Source: Clostridiales bacterium
GTDB taxonomy: Bacteria; Bacillota_A; Clostridia; Saccharofermentanales; Saccharofermentanaceae
Length of the DNA stretch: 24,331 nucleotides
Reading direction: 5' to 3'
NCBI GenBank assembly: GCA_017537905.1
Contig: JAFYJX010000079.1
Span: 1 to 24,331, forward strand
Positions within the stretch are counted from its first letter, which is position 1. Each line of letters opens with the position of its first letter. A program made the position numbers and the translations under genes. Of this stretch, positions 16,649 to 24,331 are shown in pieces. The notes under the pieces were generated by a model, which was not told where the DNA came from, did no database searches, and saw nothing but the letters and a program-made list of their open reading frames with translations.

Positions 16649-19624
16649 ATGTTAAAAACAGTTAAGACCGAGAACGGATTAGTCAGAGGTCTTCCGGGAA
16701 ACAACACACGTATTACCGCTTTCAAAGGCATTCCCTTTGCTGAGCCTCCGGTCGGTGAAAACCGCTGGAAAGCTCCCCTTCCCTGCAAGGACTGGGAGGG
16801 TATATACGATGCATATAAATTTGCACCCATCTCAGTTCAGGACCAGCCGGGTATCGGCACTGATATCTACTGCAGAGAGTGGCACGTTGATAAGGACATC
16901 GAGATAGGCGAAGACTGCCTCTACTTAAACGTATGGACAAACGCAAAGAGCGAAGACGATAAGCTTTCTGTCCTCGTATGGTTCTTCGGCGGCGGATTCC
17001 AGTGGGGCTATACGGCCGAGATGGAATTTAACGGCGAGAATCTTGCCAAGAAAGGCATCGTCGTCGTAACAGTCAACTACAGACTCGGCGCATTAGGTTT
17101 CCTCTCTCATCCAGATCTTTTCAAGGAATCTCCCGATGCACCTGCCAACTTCGGTCTTTTGGACCAGCTCGCAGGCCTTAAGTGGGTCAAGAGAAATATC
17201 GCTGCCTTCGGCGGAGATCCCGACAATATCACAATAGCAGGCCAGTCTGCAGGCGGCGGAAGTGTATTGAACCACCTGACCTCCGAATCAAGCATCGGTC
17301 TTTACCAGAAGGCGATCATCCTTTCGGGCATCATCGCATTCCCTTACATAAAGGATTTCGTCATGACTCCGAGAACGATAGATGATGCCTGCTCTTACGG
17401 AGTTAAGTTTTTCGACAAGCTCGGCGTAAAGACTATAGAAGAAGCAAGGAAGCTCGACGCATCCTACATCCGTGAGGTCTATGCGAAGTTCAGGGAAACT
17501 GAATCATTCTTCTTTACTCCCATGATCGACAACGTCTTCATGAAGGACGAGCCGTTAAAGCTCTTCATGCAGGGAAAGCACGCTCACGTCCCGCTCATGT
17601 CTGGTAACACTTTTGATGAATTCCCAAGCTTTATCCTCGCTGATTCCACAGAGGAATTCGAGACAAAAGCCAAAGAGATCTTCGGTTCCAAGGCTGAAGA
17701 ATTCTTATCATTCCCCGAAGCAAATAAGCACAACGGCAATATGTACGCTCCTGTCCGCGCGATCGAATGCGCAGTAAAGGCTGTTTTCGAGCACAACGAC
17801 AAGCCCGGTTACTACTACAGCTTTGAGCCTGATATTCCGGGTGAAGATAATCCGGGCACATTCCACTCGGTAGATCTCTGGTTCTTCTTCGATAACCTCG
17901 ACAAGTGCTGGAGACCTATGGTAGGAAGACATTTCGATATCGCAAGACAGATGAGCCTTTACTTTGTAAACTTCATCAAGAACGGCGATCCGAACGGCAG
18001 CGATGTTGACGGCAGCGCGCTTCCGATTTGGAAGCCCTATACGGAATCTTCCAAGAATGAGATGCATTTTACACCTGAGGGCGCGAAAGCAAAGACTCAG
18101 GAAGAATCCTCCGAATCTGATTACATCAACTTCATGAAAAAGCACATTGAAGCCACGATCGCAGGAACAGCAGGGGGCGATGCGAAAGATTCTGAAGGAC
18201 CCAAAGTCGACCTCTACGACGTTCCCAAGAAGCAGGCTTTCAATCCTTATCTTCCTAACTGGGAATTCATCCCTGACGGTGAACCTTATGTATTCAACAA
18301 CAGAGTCTATATCTACGGCTCGCACGATATATTCAACGGAGATTATTTCTGCCCCGGCGATTATGTAACCTGGTCGGCACCTGTTGACGATCTCGGAAAC
18401 TGGCAATATGAGGGCGTCATCTTCAAGAGATCTGACGATCCTTCCAATGCCAATGACAGAGGATGCCTCTATGCGCCCGATGTTACGGTAGGTCCTGACG
18501 GCAGATACTATCTCTACTATGCACTGGACAACGACTGTGTCGTATCAGTTGCTGTTTCAGATACGCCCAACGGCAAGTTTGAATTCATCGGCAACGTTCA
18601 CCATGAAGACGGAACGCTCTTAGGCAAAAAAGAAGGCGAAGAGCAGCAGTTTGACCCCGGTGTCATCACGATAGGCAATACAACATATCTCTACACCGGC
18701 TTCTGCGGACAGACAGACAAATCCCGTCACGGTGCAATGGTAACTGTCCTTGATAAGGATATGCTCACGGTAAAGCGCGGTCCGGAATTCATCATTCCTT
18801 CGACCCAGTACAGCGAGGGCACGGAATTTGAAGGCCACGCATTCTTTGAAGCTCCTTCCATCAGGGAAAGAAAAGGCATCTTCTACCTTATCTATTCCTC
18901 GCAGGTAATGCACGAACTCTGCTATGCCACATCAGATAATCCTCTGGGACCTTTCAGATACGGCGGAGTCATCGTAAGCAACTGCGATATCGGTATCGAT
19001 ATATATAAGCCCGCTGATAAGCCGACGGCTTTCGGCGCCAATAACCACGGAAGTATCGTAGAGATCGGCTCCGACTGGTATATCTTCTATCACAGACAGA
19101 CTAACAACACCTGGTATTCACGTCAGGGCTGCGCAGAGAAGATCAGTTTCGAAGAAGACGGTTCCATAAAGCAGGTCGAGATAACTTCATGCGGACTTAA
19201 CGGCGGACCTTTGTCCGACAAGGGTGAATATCCCGCACATATCGCCTGCAATATCTTCGATGACAGGAACCTGATGTATGTCGGCGAGCTTCACGAGTCA
19301 AATGTCACAATGGATATCAGGGATTGCGAGACAGGACCTTCACACATCAGGGATATCTATGAGAATACAACGATCGGATTTAAGTATTTTTATCTTAAGG
19401 GCGTAAAGGGCCTAAGGATCACAACAAGAGGTTACGGAATGGGTGATTTTGAGATAAGAACATCCATAGACGGCAGCATCTTGGGAAAGATCTCCGTAGG
19501 TTTCTGCACCGCATGGACCGAAGGTACGGCAGAATTTACAATTCCCGATGGAATCTATCCGCTCTATCTTACTTACAAGGGTGTCGGAAATCCTTCCCTT
19601 AAGAGCTTCGAATTTCTGCATTAA
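16649..19624 (+). CDS. Carboxylesterase / glycoside hydrolase family 43 / CBM6-like fusion enzyme
   Basis: A 991-residue cytoplasmic enzyme with no signal peptide. Residues 1-505 are a type-B carboxylesterase: start VKTENGLVRG, oxyanion loop WFFGGGFQWG (111-120), catalytic serine 200 in GQSAGG, acid Glu324 (NTFDEF) and His406 (TFHSVDL). After a short linker, 530-865 is a family 43 glycosidase, with IPDGEPYVF (candidate base Asp543), LYAPDVTVG (Asp611), FFEAPSI (acid Glu734) and NNHGSIVE (His800). The last 120 residues form a beta-rich CBM6-like module ending with PLYLTYKGVGNPSLKSFEF. Family 43 enzymes act mostly on xylo- and arabino-oligosaccharides; the esterase probably removes acyl groups from the same imported molecules. 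The start is fixed by AGGAG six bases upstream. It is the sole plus-strand gene here, opposite the sensor kinase. Precise substrate and the order of bond attack are unknown. Confidence 0.9.
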   Translation: MLKTVKTENGLVRGLPGNNTRITAFKGIPFAEPPVGENRWKAPLPCKDWEGIYDAYKFAPISVQDQPGIGTDIYCREWHVDKDIEIGEDCLYLNVWTNAKSEDDKLSVLVWFFGGGFQWGYTAEMEFNGENLAKKGIVVVTVNYRLGALGFLSHPDLFKESPDAPANFGLLDQLAGLKWVKRNIAAFGGDPDNITIAGQSAGGGSVLNHLTSESSIGLYQKAIILSGIIAFPYIKDFVMTPRTIDDACSYGVKFFDKLGVKTIEEARKLDASYIREVYAKFRETESFFFTPMIDNVFMKDEPLKLFMQGKHAHVPLMSGNTFDEFPSFILADSTEEFETKAKEIFGSKAEEFLSFPEANKHNGNMYAPVRAIECAVKAVFEHNDKPGYYYSFEPDIPGEDNPGTFHSVDLWFFFDNLDKCWRPMVGRHFDIARQMSLYFVNFIKNGDPNGSDVDGSALPIWKPYTESSKNEMHFTPEGAKAKTQEESSESDYINFMKKHIEATIAGTAGGDAKDSEGPKVDLYDVPKKQAFNPYLPNWEFIPDGEPYVFNNRVYIYGSHDIFNGDYFCPGDYVTWSAPVDDLGNWQYEGVIFKRSDDPSNANDRGCLYAPDVTVGPDGRYYLYYALDNDCVVSVAVSDTPNGKFEFIGNVHHEDGTLLGKKEGEEQQFDPGVITIGNTTYLYTGFCGQTDKSRHGAMVTVLDKDMLTVKRGPEFIIPSTQYSEGTEFEGHAFFEAPSIRERKGIFYLIYSSQVMHELCYATSDNPLGPFRYGGVIVSNCDIGIDIYKPADKPTAFGANNHGSIVEIGSDWYIFYHRQTNNTWYSRQGCAEKISFEEDGSIKQVEITSCGLNGGPLSDKGEYPAHIACNIFDDRNLMYVGELHESNVTMDIRDCETGPSHIRDIYENTTIGFKYFYLKGVKGLRITTRGYGMGDFEIRTSIDGSILGKISVGFCTAWTEGTAEFTIPDGIYPLYLTYKGVGNPSLKSFEFLH

Positions 19625-19661
19625 GACTGGAGTTTTTTGGCTTCAGACTTCCCGATAGTAG

Positions 19662-19685
19662 GGCCGGAAGAGAGATCTTCCGGCC
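19662..19685 (+). terminator. Terminator of the esterase-GH43 gene
   Basis: Perfect 10-bp stem GGCCGGAAGA / TCTTCCGGCC with a GAGA tetraloop, 38 bases after the stop, followed by TTACTTATTAATATTTTA on the plus strand. The U-tract is interrupted, but the stem is very stable. Confidence 0.75.
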
Positions 19686-19793
19686 TTACTTATTAATATT
19701 TTATAGTAAAATATCCGACATGTTCGTTAATATTACTGTAAAAACCTTAATATTTCTTTCAAATATCATTTAATAATCATTAAATTTATGTCG

Positions 19794-19822
19794 TTGAAAT
19801 TCGTGAAAGAATCAACTATACT
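19794..19822 (+). promoter_or_regulatory. Promoter-like sequence in the intergenic gap
   Basis: TTGAAA (19794-19799), exactly 17 bp, TATACT (19817-19822), preceded by an AT-rich stretch with palindrome ATTTAAT-AATC-ATTAAAT (19768-19785) resembling an UP element. Predicted start near 19829. No coding frame follows. Confidence 0.5.
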
Positions 19823-19828
19823 TCAATT

Positions 19829-19903
19829 ATCAACAAAGACATTTTTCTATTCCTATTATCCCCATATTTGCGGCCACCCTTTCCCGGGTGGTCGCTCCTT
19901 TTA
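19829..19903 (+). ncRNA. Candidate small RNA of about 75 nt
   Basis: The stretch between a good promoter and a terminator-like hairpin has no ATG-started reading frame. The hairpin has a 10-bp stem (19870-19879 with 19886-19895, one G-T pair), a six-base loop TTTCCC, then TCCTTTTAT. The unit lies between the end of the esterase-GH43 gene and the end of the histidine phosphatase gene. The whole is inferred from signals; no known RNA family is recognised. Confidence 0.35.
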
Positions 19904-19913
19904 TGGGGAAATA

Positions 19914-20462
19914 TTATAGGAGCTTTATAAGCCTGCAGTTTTCAATGCCTTCTGACCAGAATTCCTCGAGCGGTTTATGCTTTACATTGCCGATTATCGC
20001 TGAGTTCATGGCGCCGTGACCCATTATCAGGACGTCCTTACCTTCTTTTACCAACGGGTATGCTATATCTTCCAGAAACTCATTTGTTCTCTTAAGGAGG
20101 TCTTCAAGACTCTCGGCGCCGCCTGTCGCCACGTATTTCTCGGGATTAAAGAATAATACCCTGACCGGGCACTCGGGCTTTTCGAATATTTCCTGTTCGC
20201 CTTCGTATATACCGAAACCCATCTCAACAAGGCGGTCATCTATTATCACCGGGACGTCTCTGCCCTCTAAAACGAGTCTGGCAGTTTCCCTGGCTCTTAT
20301 GAGCGGCGAGCAGTAACAGACGTCGAAATGGACATCCTTATAGCGTTCTGCTGCCTCACTGGCCATCTTTATTCCCATGTCATTAAGCGGAATATCCGTC
20401 CTGCCCTGGAGTTTGTGCAGCAGGTTCCAGTCGGTCTTCCCGTGTCTCATTATGTAAAGCAT
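19914..20462 (-). CDS. Histidine phosphatase family protein (phosphoglycerate mutase-like)
   Basis: A 182-residue enzyme of the histidine phosphatase superfamily. The phospho-acceptor is in MRHGKTDWN near the N-terminus (His7), followed by LQGRTDIPLND; SPLIRARETARL near 54-65 and the second histidine in IMGHGAMNSAII near 148 complete the active site. Substrates in this family range from phosphoglycerate to phosphorylated sugars or nucleotides, so the function is open. ATG 20462 lies three bases after the stop of the upstream hydrolase gene with no strong ribosome site, implying coupling. It has no clear terminator on its own strand. Confidence 0.88.
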   Translation of the reverse strand: MLYIMRHGKTDWNLLHKLQGRTDIPLNDMGIKMASEAAERYKDVHFDVCYCSPLIRARETARLVLEGRDVPVIIDDRLVEMGFGIYEGEQEIFEKPECPVRVLFFNPEKYVATGGAESLEDLLKRTNEFLEDIAYPLVKEGKDVLIMGHGAMNSAIIGNVKHKPLEEFWSEGIENCRLIKLL

Positions 20463-20465
20463 TGA

Positions 20466-21620
20466 TTATTTGTTTCCGTTCTTCTTGATTTTGTCTACCA
20501 GAGCATCTTTTTTGTCGGCCAGGGCCTCTTTGCCCTCCTTAACGACGTCAAGGTTTACGAAAAAGAGCTTAACGAGGGTCCTAACCCTGTTTCCGGAATC
20601 GTTTATCTCTCTCATCCGGGTGATCATTGCCTTGGTTCCCCTGATGCCTACCCTGGTCATAGCGCTCATAGTAATGCATCCTGATGCCTCAAATACCGAG
20701 AAAAGGTCATCCACGAATACTTTCCTTTGAATGTTGCTCATATCATCGAGCCAGGAGGAAAGTGTCTCAGCAAATGTATCGCTTACCTTGTCGGTCGATG
20801 CAAGCGTATAGTATTCCTTTCCTTCGACCTCCCAGGAAAGCGGATTGTGCTGCATTATTCCCGTCTCATTGCTCTTTATTACGACCGGATTGACGGCGCT
20901 CGTCAAAAGCCTGCCGACGATTGAAGTCTGAGGGATGTATTTTTCGATCTTCGGCTCAATGAACCTGAACTGCGGCAATTCAAGGATCTCCTTGTTAAAG
21001 CCGAATCCCGGTCCGTCAAAGCTGTAGATGTTTTGAATGCGTTCAGCTATCTCAGGCAGAGTCATCGTTGCTGCATAGATTGCCAGATGTCCGCCTTTGG
21101 AATGGCCTCCCAGGCGGATCTCCTGGGTCCTTCCGCCCATGACTTTCTGGAGATATAGTACGGCTTCAGTCTCGGCCGGAACCGTCATGTAGCTCAGATT
21201 GAAGTCTTCCTTCCATCCGATTATCCTGTCATCGGTTCCTCTGTATGAAATGAAGGCTATTCCGTCTGAAGTCTCGATCTCGAGCGCACCAAACTGGACC
21301 TCTCTTCCGATATCCGTATCATCCACATAATTCGAGAGCATCGCGCCCCTGAACCTGTAGCTGTCTCCCAAAGCTCTTAAGATCGAAGGGCAGAAACTGA
21401 TAAATGACTTGTCATTGGAAAGCTCTTTTCCCGAATGGATCTTGAAAAACTGCCTGGCGGCTTCCCTCATCGTCACCTTGCCCTTCCCTATTCCGGGAAC
21501 AACATCAGTGAAATCAATATAAGACAGCGACGACAAAAGCAATGCGTCGATGCTATTAAAGGGATCTCTTGAGAACGGCAGGTCGCCTCTCCATGTAAGA
21601 TAGTCAATCAAGTTGCCCAT
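20466..21620 (-). CDS. Alpha/beta hydrolase of the DUF2974 (Mbeg1-like) type
   Basis: A 384-residue cytoplasmic protein. The start NLIDYLTWRGDLPFSRDPFN and the lipase-like nucleophile motif LGGHSKGGHLAIYAA (serine 174 in the trimmed frame) are hallmarks of the DUF2974 group. ALEIETSDGIAFISYRGTDD forms the strand-loop with the oxyanion region, and a basic lysine-rich tail closes the protein. The gene starts at ATG 21620; a longer frame begins with GTG at 21647, but a TATAAT lies inside that extension and no ribosome site precedes either start. It lies behind the secY terminator and is cotranscribed with the histidine phosphatase. Its function is not established. Confidence 0.85.
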   Translation of the reverse strand: MGNLIDYLTWRGDLPFSRDPFNSIDALLLSSLSYIDFTDVVPGIGKGKVTMREAARQFFKIHSGKELSNDKSFISFCPSILRALGDSYRFRGAMLSNYVDDTDIGREVQFGALEIETSDGIAFISYRGTDDRIIGWKEDFNLSYMTVPAETEAVLYLQKVMGGRTQEIRLGGHSKGGHLAIYAATMTLPEIAERIQNIYSFDGPGFGFNKEILELPQFRFIEPKIEKYIPQTSIVGRLLTSAVNPVVIKSNETGIMQHNPLSWEVEGKEYYTLASTDKVSDTFAETLSSWLDDMSNIQRKVFVDDLFSVFEASGCITMSAMTRVGIRGTKAMITRMREINDSGNRVRTLVKLFFVNLDVVKEGKEALADKKDALVDKIKKNGNK

Positions 21621-21627
21621 AGGAGTT

Positions 21628-21656
21628 ATTATAATCCGAAATATCACTTGCGTGAA
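21628..21656 (-). promoter_or_regulatory. Promoter that would give a leaderless DUF2974 transcript
   Basis: On the minus strand -35 TTCACG (21651-21656), 17-bp spacer, -10 TATAAT (21628-21633). The normal start position, seven to eight bases past the -10, falls at the A of ATG 21620. No Shine-Dalgarno precedes that codon. Confidence 0.45.
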
Positions 21657-21687
21657 ATAAAAAGAGGCTTCGTGATGAAGCCTCTTT
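21656..21687 (-). terminator. Terminator of the spc ribosomal operon after secY
   Basis: Perfect 11-bp stem AAAGAGGCTTC / GAAGCCTCTTT (21661-21671 with 21677-21687), five-base loop, followed on the minus strand by TTATTTC. It starts 25 bases after the secY stop. The flanks also allow some function on the opposite strand. Confidence 0.85.
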
Positions 21688-21712
21688 AAATAATTCCTTT
21701 TGCGTGCAGTAA

Positions 21713-23059
21713 TTATCGTCTGCCTGTCTTGATCGTGAGATCTTCGAGGAAGCCCTTAGGACTTCTGATCTCAAGTTCACCTTCAACCTGTACGATGAGG
21801 TCGTTGGCAACACCTGTAAGGATCAATACTGAAGTACCTGCAAACCATACGTTCTGGAAGCCTGTAAGGATACCGATGATAGTCGGAACGATGCAGACGA
21901 GAACGAGGAAGAATGCTTCGATCCAGTTAAGTCTGAAAGCAGTACCCTTGATGAAGTCTGTTGTAGGCTTACCGGATCTGATACCGTTGATCATACCGCC
22001 GTTCTTGTTAATGTTGTTTGCAATCTCTACAGGGTGGAAATTGATCTCCGTGTAGAAGAATGTAAACGCAATTACAAGGAAGAAGTAGCAAAGGTAATAC
22101 CAAGGGCTGCCTGTGAAGGTTTCCTTGAGCCATACTGCTACTGCGTTTTCGCTGTTGTTAAAGAACAATGTAACGATGATAGAAGGAATAGCGAGGAGAG
22201 ACATTGTGAAGATAACAGGCATAACACCGGACATGTTAACCTTGAGCGGGATATAGTCTCTGTTACCGCCTCTTGTCTGTCTTCCGATAACCTTCTTGGA
22301 GTACTGAACAGGAATTCTTCTCTCTGCATTCTGAACATAGAGAACGAATACGATGATAATTATCGAGATAGCTGTTACCAGGATAAATACACCGACACCT
22401 GCCAAAGCACCTAAAACTGCATTGTCTATAGAATCACTGATACTAACGCACTTCTCATAAAGCGTACTTGCCATAGAAGGAAGACGTGTAACGATACCTG
22501 CAAAGATGATCAAAGATACACCGTTTCCGATACCCTTGTCGTTGATCTTCTCACCTAAGAAGACTACGATTGCTGCGCCGGCTGTGAATGACAAAACAAC
22601 AAGTGCTGCATTGAGCCATGTAGGAAGGCTTGTTGCGTTGAGAGCCGAACGTGTAGAGTAGCAGAACAGGCAGGACTGTACGAATGCCAGTACGATTGCC
22701 GATACACGTGTGATCTTGTCCATCTTCTTTCTGCCTGCTTCACCTTCCTTGGACATTTCTTCCAAAGCAGGGATAACGACAGTCAAGAGCTGGATGATGA
22801 TTGATGCGTTAATGTAAGGCGATACACCCAAAGACAGGATGGAAGCATGTAACAATCCACCACCTGAGATGAGGTCCATGATGCTTCCAAGCTGTCCCCA
22901 CTGATGAATGACCTGAGTGAATTTCTCACCGTCAATTCCGGGTACAGGTACAAGGCCGCCGAGCATGAAGATGCCCAGGATCATGAAGGTATAGAGCAGT
23001 CTTTTACGTATAGACTCTACACGAAAAGCGTTTACTGCAGTATCAAAAATACCATTCAT
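21713..23059 (-). CDS. secY: Protein translocase subunit SecY
   Basis: Core channel of the Sec translocon; 448 residues. It starts with an amphipathic N-terminus then RKRLLYTFMILGIFMLGGLV (first helix), the plug region IMDLISGGGL at about 60-70, the helix-2 signature ASILSLGVSPYINASIIIQL, and further helices totalling ten. RRIPVQYSKKVIGRQTRGG at about 248 is the conserved cytoplasmic loop contacting the ribosome and SecA. The ATG at 23059 has GGAGGG within the rplO tail, five bases between the genes. A strong terminator follows 25 bases after the stop; adk, map and infA do not follow. Confidence 0.97.
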   Translation of the reverse strand: MNGIFDTAVNAFRVESIRKRLLYTFMILGIFMLGGLVPVPGIDGEKFTQVIHQWGQLGSIMDLISGGGLLHASILSLGVSPYINASIIIQLLTVVIPALEEMSKEGEAGRKKMDKITRVSAIVLAFVQSCLFCYSTRSALNATSLPTWLNAALVVLSFTAGAAIVVFLGEKINDKGIGNGVSLIIFAGIVTRLPSMASTLYEKCVSISDSIDNAVLGALAGVGVFILVTAISIIIIVFVLYVQNAERRIPVQYSKKVIGRQTRGGNRDYIPLKVNMSGVMPVIFTMSLLAIPSIIVTLFFNNSENAVAVWLKETFTGSPWYYLCYFFLVIAFTFFYTEINFHPVEIANNINKNGGMINGIRSGKPTTDFIKGTAFRLNWIEAFFLVLVCIVPTIIGILTGFQNVWFAGTSVLILTGVANDLIVQVEGELEIRSPKGFLEDLTIKTGRR

Positions 23060-23064
23060 GCCTA

Positions 23065-23508
23065 TTAGCCCTCCGTTGCCGTGCCTCCGGCCTTTTCAAT
23101 CTTCTCTTTTGCTGAAGCTGTGAACTTAGCAGCTGTTACATCGAGCTTCTTTGTGAGCTCACCGTTGCCGAGAATCTTGACGCCGTCGTTGTTCTTAGGA
23201 AGAGTGATGATACCCTTCTCAGCGAGTGCCTTAGCATCTACTGCTGTTCCGTTATCGAAAACCTCAAGATCTCCGATGTTTACTTCAATGTAAGCAGGAG
23301 CAAATCTCTTGTTGTTGAAGCCTCTCTTAGGGAGACGTCTGTAAAGGGGCATCTGACCACCTTCGAAACCGGGACGTACACCGCCGCCGGAACGAGCGTT
23401 CTGACCCTTGTGGCCACGGCCGGATGTCTTACCGTTACCGGATCCGGGACCTCTACCCTTACGATATGCTTTTGCGTTGCCTGCGGAAGTCATTTCATTG
23501 AGCTTCAT
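23065..23508 (-). CDS. rplO: 50S ribosomal protein L15
   Basis: A 147-residue large-subunit protein. The glycine- and arginine-rich N-terminus ([20 protein letters not shown]) and [19 protein letters not shown] are L15 signatures. GGAGG lies seven bases before ATG 23508. It sits between rpmD and secY as is standard in the spc operon. Confidence 0.96.
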   Translation of the reverse strand: MKLNEMTSAGNAKAYRKGRGPGSGNGKTSGRGHKGQNARSGGGVRPGFEGGQMPLYRRLPKRGFNNKRFAPAYIEVNIGDLEVFDNGTAVDAKALAEKGIITLPKNNDGVKILGNGELTKKLDVTAAKFTASAKEKIEKAGGTATEG

Positions 23509-23520
23509 GTGGCACCTCCA

Positions 23521-23700
23521 TTAATTCTCTTCTACGGCTACGTAGTTAACAGCCTTCTTGATCATGCCGCGTGTAGCCTCATTGTCAGCCTTCTCAACAG
23601 TCTGACCGATCTTCTTTAAGCCCAAAGCTCTAACTGTAGCCTTCTCGGACTCTCTTGCCTTATTGATGCTCTTGACAAGCGTAATCTTGATGTTAGCCAT
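23521..23700 (-). CDS. rpmD: 50S ribosomal protein L30
   Basis: A 59-residue protein with the L30 pattern: start MANIKITLVKSI, then ALGLKKIGQTVEKADNEATR, and MIKKAVNYV near the end. Position between rpsE and rplO confirms the call. ATG at 23700 follows GGAGG, 15 bases after the rpsE stop. Confidence 0.96.
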   Translation of the reverse strand: MANIKITLVKSINKARESEKATVRALGLKKIGQTVEKADNEATRGMIKKAVNYVAVEEN

Positions 23701-23715
23701 TTAAAGCGGGCCTCC

Positions 23716-24234
23716 TTACTTAATCTCGTCAACAGACTTGCCGCGGAGTCTTGCAACTTCCTCGACAGACTTCAAGGACTTAAGACCCTCGATCGTAGCG
23801 TTGACCATGTTATTAGGATTGTTGGATCCGATAGACTTTGTACGGATATCTGTGATACCAGCGAGTTCGCAAACTGAACGGACAGGACCGCCAGCGATAA
23901 CACCGGTACCGTTTGCAGCAGGCTTCATAACGATGTGAGCTGCAGCAAATTCACCGACTGTCTCGTGAGGGATAGTACCGTTAACGATAGAAACATCAAC
24001 GATGTTCTTCTTAGCTTCTTCGATACCCTTTCTGATAGCGTCCGGAACTTCGGTGGACTTACCGATGCCCTTACCTACACGGCCCTTTCTGTCACCGATA
24101 ACTACGAGAGCAGCAAATCTCATGTTCTTACCGCCCTTAACAGTCTTGGAAACACGGCCGATGTGGATAACGCGCTCTTCGAACTCTTTATCCTTCTTTT
24201 CTTCTCTTGAAATGTTCTTAGACTCTAAAGCCAT
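23716..24234 (-). CDS. rpsE: 30S ribosomal protein S5
   Basis: A 172-residue small-subunit protein contributing to decoding accuracy. It shows [40 protein letters not shown], and the C-terminal [20 protein letters not shown] cysteine stands where leucine is more usual in the last motif (RAVLELAG in many Firmicutes). GGGAGGAG precedes ATG 24234. Confidence 0.97.
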   Translation of the reverse strand: MALESKNISREEKKDKEFEERVIHIGRVSKTVKGGKNMRFAALVVIGDRKGRVGKGIGKSTEVPDAIRKGIEEAKKNIVDVSIVNGTIPHETVGEFAAAHIVMKPAANGTGVIAGGPVRSVCELAGITDIRTKSIGSNNPNNMVNATIEGLKSLKSVEEVARLRGKSVDEIK

Positions 24235-24252
24235 CTAATTTGCTCCTCCCGA

Positions 24253-24331
24253 TTAGAATGAGAGACCGGCTTCTCTTGCCGCCTCTGCCAAAGCCTGTAC
24301 TCTTCCGTGATAGAGATATCCGCCACGGTCA
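24253..24331 (-). CDS. rplR: 50S ribosomal protein L18, C-terminal fragment (cut by window edge)
   Basis: The last 25 codons of L18, a 5S rRNA-binding large-subunit protein. The readable end, DRGGYLYHGRVQALAEAARE followed by AGLSF and a stop, is the family's invariant tail. The rest is outside the window. It lies 18 bases upstream of rpsE, as in the spc operon. Confidence 0.95.
   Translation of the reverse strand, partial: DRGGYLYHGRVQALAEAAREAGLSF

Noticed and set aside
17708..18406. Minus-strand open frame of 232 codons opposite the esterase-GH43 gene
   Set aside because: Overlaps both conserved domains of the real gene, and shows no known pattern.
19827..19864. DnaA-box-like TTATCAACA and TTATCCCCA in an AT-rich gap, possible oriC
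   Set aside because: Only two boxes, each with a mismatch at a conserved position; no cluster and no dnaA nearby.

Overview
This window looks like a Clostridia-type Firmicute chromosome of moderate G+C, probably a fibre- or glycan-degrading anaerobe. The main reasons are the rpmH-rnpA-yidD-yidC-jag-mnmE-mnmG-rsmG order, strong GGAGG ribosome binding sites, sigma-A-like promoters, and a YesM/YesN plus LplA/LplB/YtcP-type sugar transport locus. Species cannot be named from the sequence alone. All genes but one lie on the minus strand, as expected if the replication origin lies to the right of the window.

Region 1 (1-7277, minus strand). A consensus promoter (TTGACA, 17 bp, TATAAT) drives ribosomal protein L34, RNase P protein, YidD, YidC, Jag, MnmE, MnmG and RsmG: RNA processing, membrane insertion and RNA modification genes. 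Next on the same strand is the 5' end of gyrA. Its promoter region carries an extended -10, a 20-bp purine/pyrimidine alternating tract and a 42-bp inverted repeat. The dnaA gene usually found next to rpmH is not in the window.

Region 2 (7434-19624). This is a carbohydrate utilisation locus. It has a YesL-like membrane protein with an unusual extracytoplasmic extension, two ABC permeases, a lipoprotein solute-binding protein, a YesN-type response regulator and a YesM-type sensor kinase, all on the minus strand. Divergently, on the plus strand, lies a 991-residue fusion of carboxylesterase, glycoside hydrolase family 43 and a CBM-like domain, with no signal peptide. The likely flow is: kinase senses glycan, regulator activates the solute-binding protein promoter through tandem 22-bp repeats, oligosaccharide is imported, and the fusion enzyme removes ester and glycosyl decorations in the cytoplasm. 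No transporter ATPase is encoded here, so a shared MsmX-like ATPase is expected elsewhere.

Region 3 (19625-21660). A 289-bp intergenic stretch holds the terminator of the fusion enzyme gene and a possible short RNA unit with its own promoter and terminator. It is followed by a minus-strand pair: an alpha/beta hydrolase of the DUF2974 type, possibly leaderless, and a histidine phosphatase.

Region 4 (21661-24331). This is the end of the spc ribosomal protein operon on the minus strand: rplR (partial), rpsE, rpmD, rplO, secY, then a strong terminator. The usual adk-map-infA continuation is absent.

The most noteworthy signals are the topology-sensitive-looking gyrA promoter, the esterase-GH43 fusion, the YesL fusion, the 22-bp tandem repeats, the candidate small RNA and the leaderless-looking hydrolase gene. 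I found no CRISPR array, insertion sequence, tRNA or rRNA gene.
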